DNA of 64,000 nucleotides from Rhodopseudomonas palustris (lineage in GTDB: Bacteria > Pseudomonadota > Alphaproteobacteria > Rhizobiales > Xanthobacteraceae), in assembly GCF_034479375.1 (NCBI RefSeq), contig NZ_CP140155.1, forward strand, positions 2,728,001 to 2,792,000. Reading direction: 5' to 3'. The position numbers were made by a program, and so were the translations under genes. Shown here in pieces: positions 62,872-64,000 of this stretch. The stretch's first letter is position 1; each line of letters starts with the position of its first letter. Under the pieces are notes generated by a model. It was not told where the DNA came from, made no database searches, and was given only the letters and a program-made list of their open reading frames with translations.

Positions 62872-64000
62872 ATGCACACCCTGAGGAGACGGCTCGAGTT
62901 CGAGGCCGCGTCCATTTCGGGTCTGGCCAACGGCCCGGCCCGGGACAAGAAGTGGCCAGTTCAATATGATTCGGTCGAGTTGCTGGCGTTGCTGGCGGAT
63001 ATCGCCACAATCTTCGTCGCGAGCCTCGTCGCGGCATTTGCCCACATGCTCCTGCTCGGCACGTCGCAGGAAATTGCGCGGCTGGCCGGCGTAGCGTTGC
63101 CGACCTCGGTGGTATTCGCCGCGGTGGCAAAATCCTGCAACATGTACATGCCCAAGGCCCTGCTCGAGCTCCGCAATCAGGTTCGCGCCGTCTGCGCCAT
63201 CTGGCTCGGCGTCTTCGGCCTGCTCGTGGCGACCACCTTCACCCTGCAGATGAAGGACGAGATCCCGCTGCAGTTCGCGCTGATCTTCGGAGCCGTTGGA
63301 TTGATGATCCTGATCGCCCAGCGCGTTCTGCTTCGCAATGCGCTGCGCAAGGGGCTCGCCGAGCGTCGCTTTTCTGGCCGCAAGATCGTCCTGATCACGG
63401 ACGAAGCCGGCCGCGACCTCGTCAACACGCTCAGCGAACTCGGCTATTTCATCGAAAAGCACTTCACCTTGCCGGTCTCTCGCTCGTCGCAACGGCGGCA
63501 GGAAGAACTGATCGGCAGGATCATCGACCACACCCGCGAGACCGAGGTCCGCGAGATCTTCTTCGGCGTGAGCCCCGATCACTGGTCTCGAATGAAGCGC
63601 GCCGTTGCTGCCCTTCGGGTGCTGCCGCTGCGCGTCCGGCTGGTGCCGACCGGGGCAAGCTCGGACCTCTTCCACCGGCCCTCCATGGAGCTCGGCAGCG
63701 CGCGCTGCGTCGAACTGCAGCGCGGACCGCTGTCGCCGGTGGAACTGTTCGCGAAACGTGCCCTGGATATATGCCTGTCGGCCACCGTGCTGGCGGTTCT
63801 GTCACCCTTGCTGCTGATCGTGACCGTGGCCATCAAGCTGGATTCACGCGGCCCGGTCTTGTTCAAGCAGCAACGTTGCGGATTCAACGGGCGCCGCTTC
63901 ACGATCTACAAATTCCGGTCGATGTCGGTGCTGGAAGACGGGCCCAACGTCGTCCAGGCGAAAGCCGACGACGCGCGGCTGACGCGGCTCGGCAGGTGGC
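62872..64000 (+). CDS. Exopolysaccharide initiating polyprenyl glycosylphosphotransferase, 3'-truncated by the window edge
   Basis: 376 codons are visible and the frame is open at the window end. N-terminal helical membrane region (about residues 35-165, four hydrophobic segments), a central CoA-binding-like fold (GRKIVLITDEAGRDLVNTLSELGY), then the bacterial sugar transferase domain: LFAKRALDICLSATVLAVLSPLLL (membrane anchor), VAIKLDSRGPVLFKQQRCGFNGRRFTIYKFRSM, and the DDARLTRLGRW stretch at the cut. This WcaJ/WbaP/GumD type moves a sugar-1-phosphate onto undecaprenyl phosphate, the first step of repeat assembly. The catalytic C-terminal part lies beyond the window. Confidence 0.93.
   Translation, partial: MHTLRRRLEFEAASISGLANGPARDKKWPVQYDSVELLALLADIATIFVASLVAAFAHMLLLGTSQEIARLAGVALPTSVVFAAVAKSCNMYMPKALLELRNQVRAVCAIWLGVFGLLVATTFTLQMKDEIPLQFALIFGAVGLMILIAQRVLLRNALRKGLAERRFSGRKIVLITDEAGRDLVNTLSELGYFIEKHFTLPVSRSSQRRQEELIGRIIDHTRETEVREIFFGVSPDHWSRMKRAVAALRVLPLRVRLVPTGASSDLFHRPSMELGSARCVELQRGPLSPVELFAKRALDICLSATVLAVLSPLLLIVTVAIKLDSRGPVLFKQQRCGFNGRRFTIYKFRSMSVLEDGPNVVQAKADDARLTRLGRW

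Noticed and set aside
1..64000. tRNA, rRNA, prophage integrase, transposase or plasmid replication genes
   Set aside because: None could be recognised. The ParA-like gene alone is not evidence of a plasmid, and no att-like duplication was seen.

Overview
The window reads as chromosomal DNA of an alphaproteobacterium, most likely a member of the Bradyrhizobiaceae/Nitrobacteraceae (Rhodopseudomonas- or Bradyrhizobium-like). The reasons are high-GC coding sequence, a perfect palindromic intergenic element of a style I associate with this group (12283-12402), small exported Cys-pair proteins, and PssD/PssE-, PrsD/PrsE- and ExoP-like exopolysaccharide (EPS) and type I secretion genes. This placement is inference from gene style; there is no rRNA or tRNA gene in the window to confirm it.

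Region 1 (1 to about 17.9 kb) is ordinary, mostly metabolic chromosome. It holds a 5'-truncated LysR regulator, an orphan ParA-type ATPase, several small envelope or stress proteins, an SDR oxidoreductase and a DUF4142 protein. It then has a D-alanine catabolic pair (alanine racemase and D-amino-acid dehydrogenase, translationally coupled) with a divergent Lrp/AsnC regulator. Next come an AtuA-family protein whose stop codon directly abuts, in frame, an AtuA-partner/serine-hydrolase fusion, and a divergent MocR regulator/class III aminotransferase pair with a 22-bp-spaced direct repeat. A hexapeptide acyltransferase and two unknown proteins close the region.

Region 2 (about 18 to 32 kb) is a secreted-protein block. 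A 1.8-thousand-residue protein joins an N,N-dimethylformamidase-like head to alternating DUF4082 and cadherin/Ig-like modules. A PPP-family phosphatase follows. A three-gene minus-strand operon then encodes a large type I substrate (beta-helix head, seven Ig-like repeats, RTX-like tail), its ABC exporter and its HlyD adaptor.

Region 3 (32.6 to 50.2 kb) is a polysaccharide assembly locus. It contains several glycosyltransferases, a glycosyltransferase-methyltransferase fusion, a polysaccharide deacetylase, an O-antigen-ligase/polymerase-like protein, PssD/PssE-like glycosyltransferase halves, two DegT-family sugar aminotransferases, an NAD-dependent epimerase, a Wzx-like flippase, and a Wbp-type set (oxidoreductase, aminotransferase, N-acetyltransferase) for a 2,3-diamino-sugar uronate. 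It also holds a Sec-exported stand-alone relative of the beta-helix head of the region 2 substrate.

Region 4 (50.4 to 64 kb) has a second type I exporter, whose ABC protein carries an apparently inactive C39-like domain, with a small overlapping upstream gene. It also has RmlA next to an internally deleted rmlB remnant, and the export machinery: a Wzc/ExoP-like tyrosine autokinase, a Wza-like protein, a large membrane protein, and an initiating polyprenyl glycosylphosphotransferase cut by the window end.

Together regions 2-4 look like one surface-matrix locus that makes and exports a Wzx/Wzy-type polysaccharide and secretes large modular proteins likely to act on or bind it. A striking feature is that many intergenic gaps from 18.1 to 62.9 kb hold AT-rich islands with recurrent TTTAATT-type words, unlike the GC-rich gaps of region 1. 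This suggests a shared AT-binding (MucR/Ros-, H-NS-like) regulator or acquisition of the locus as a block.
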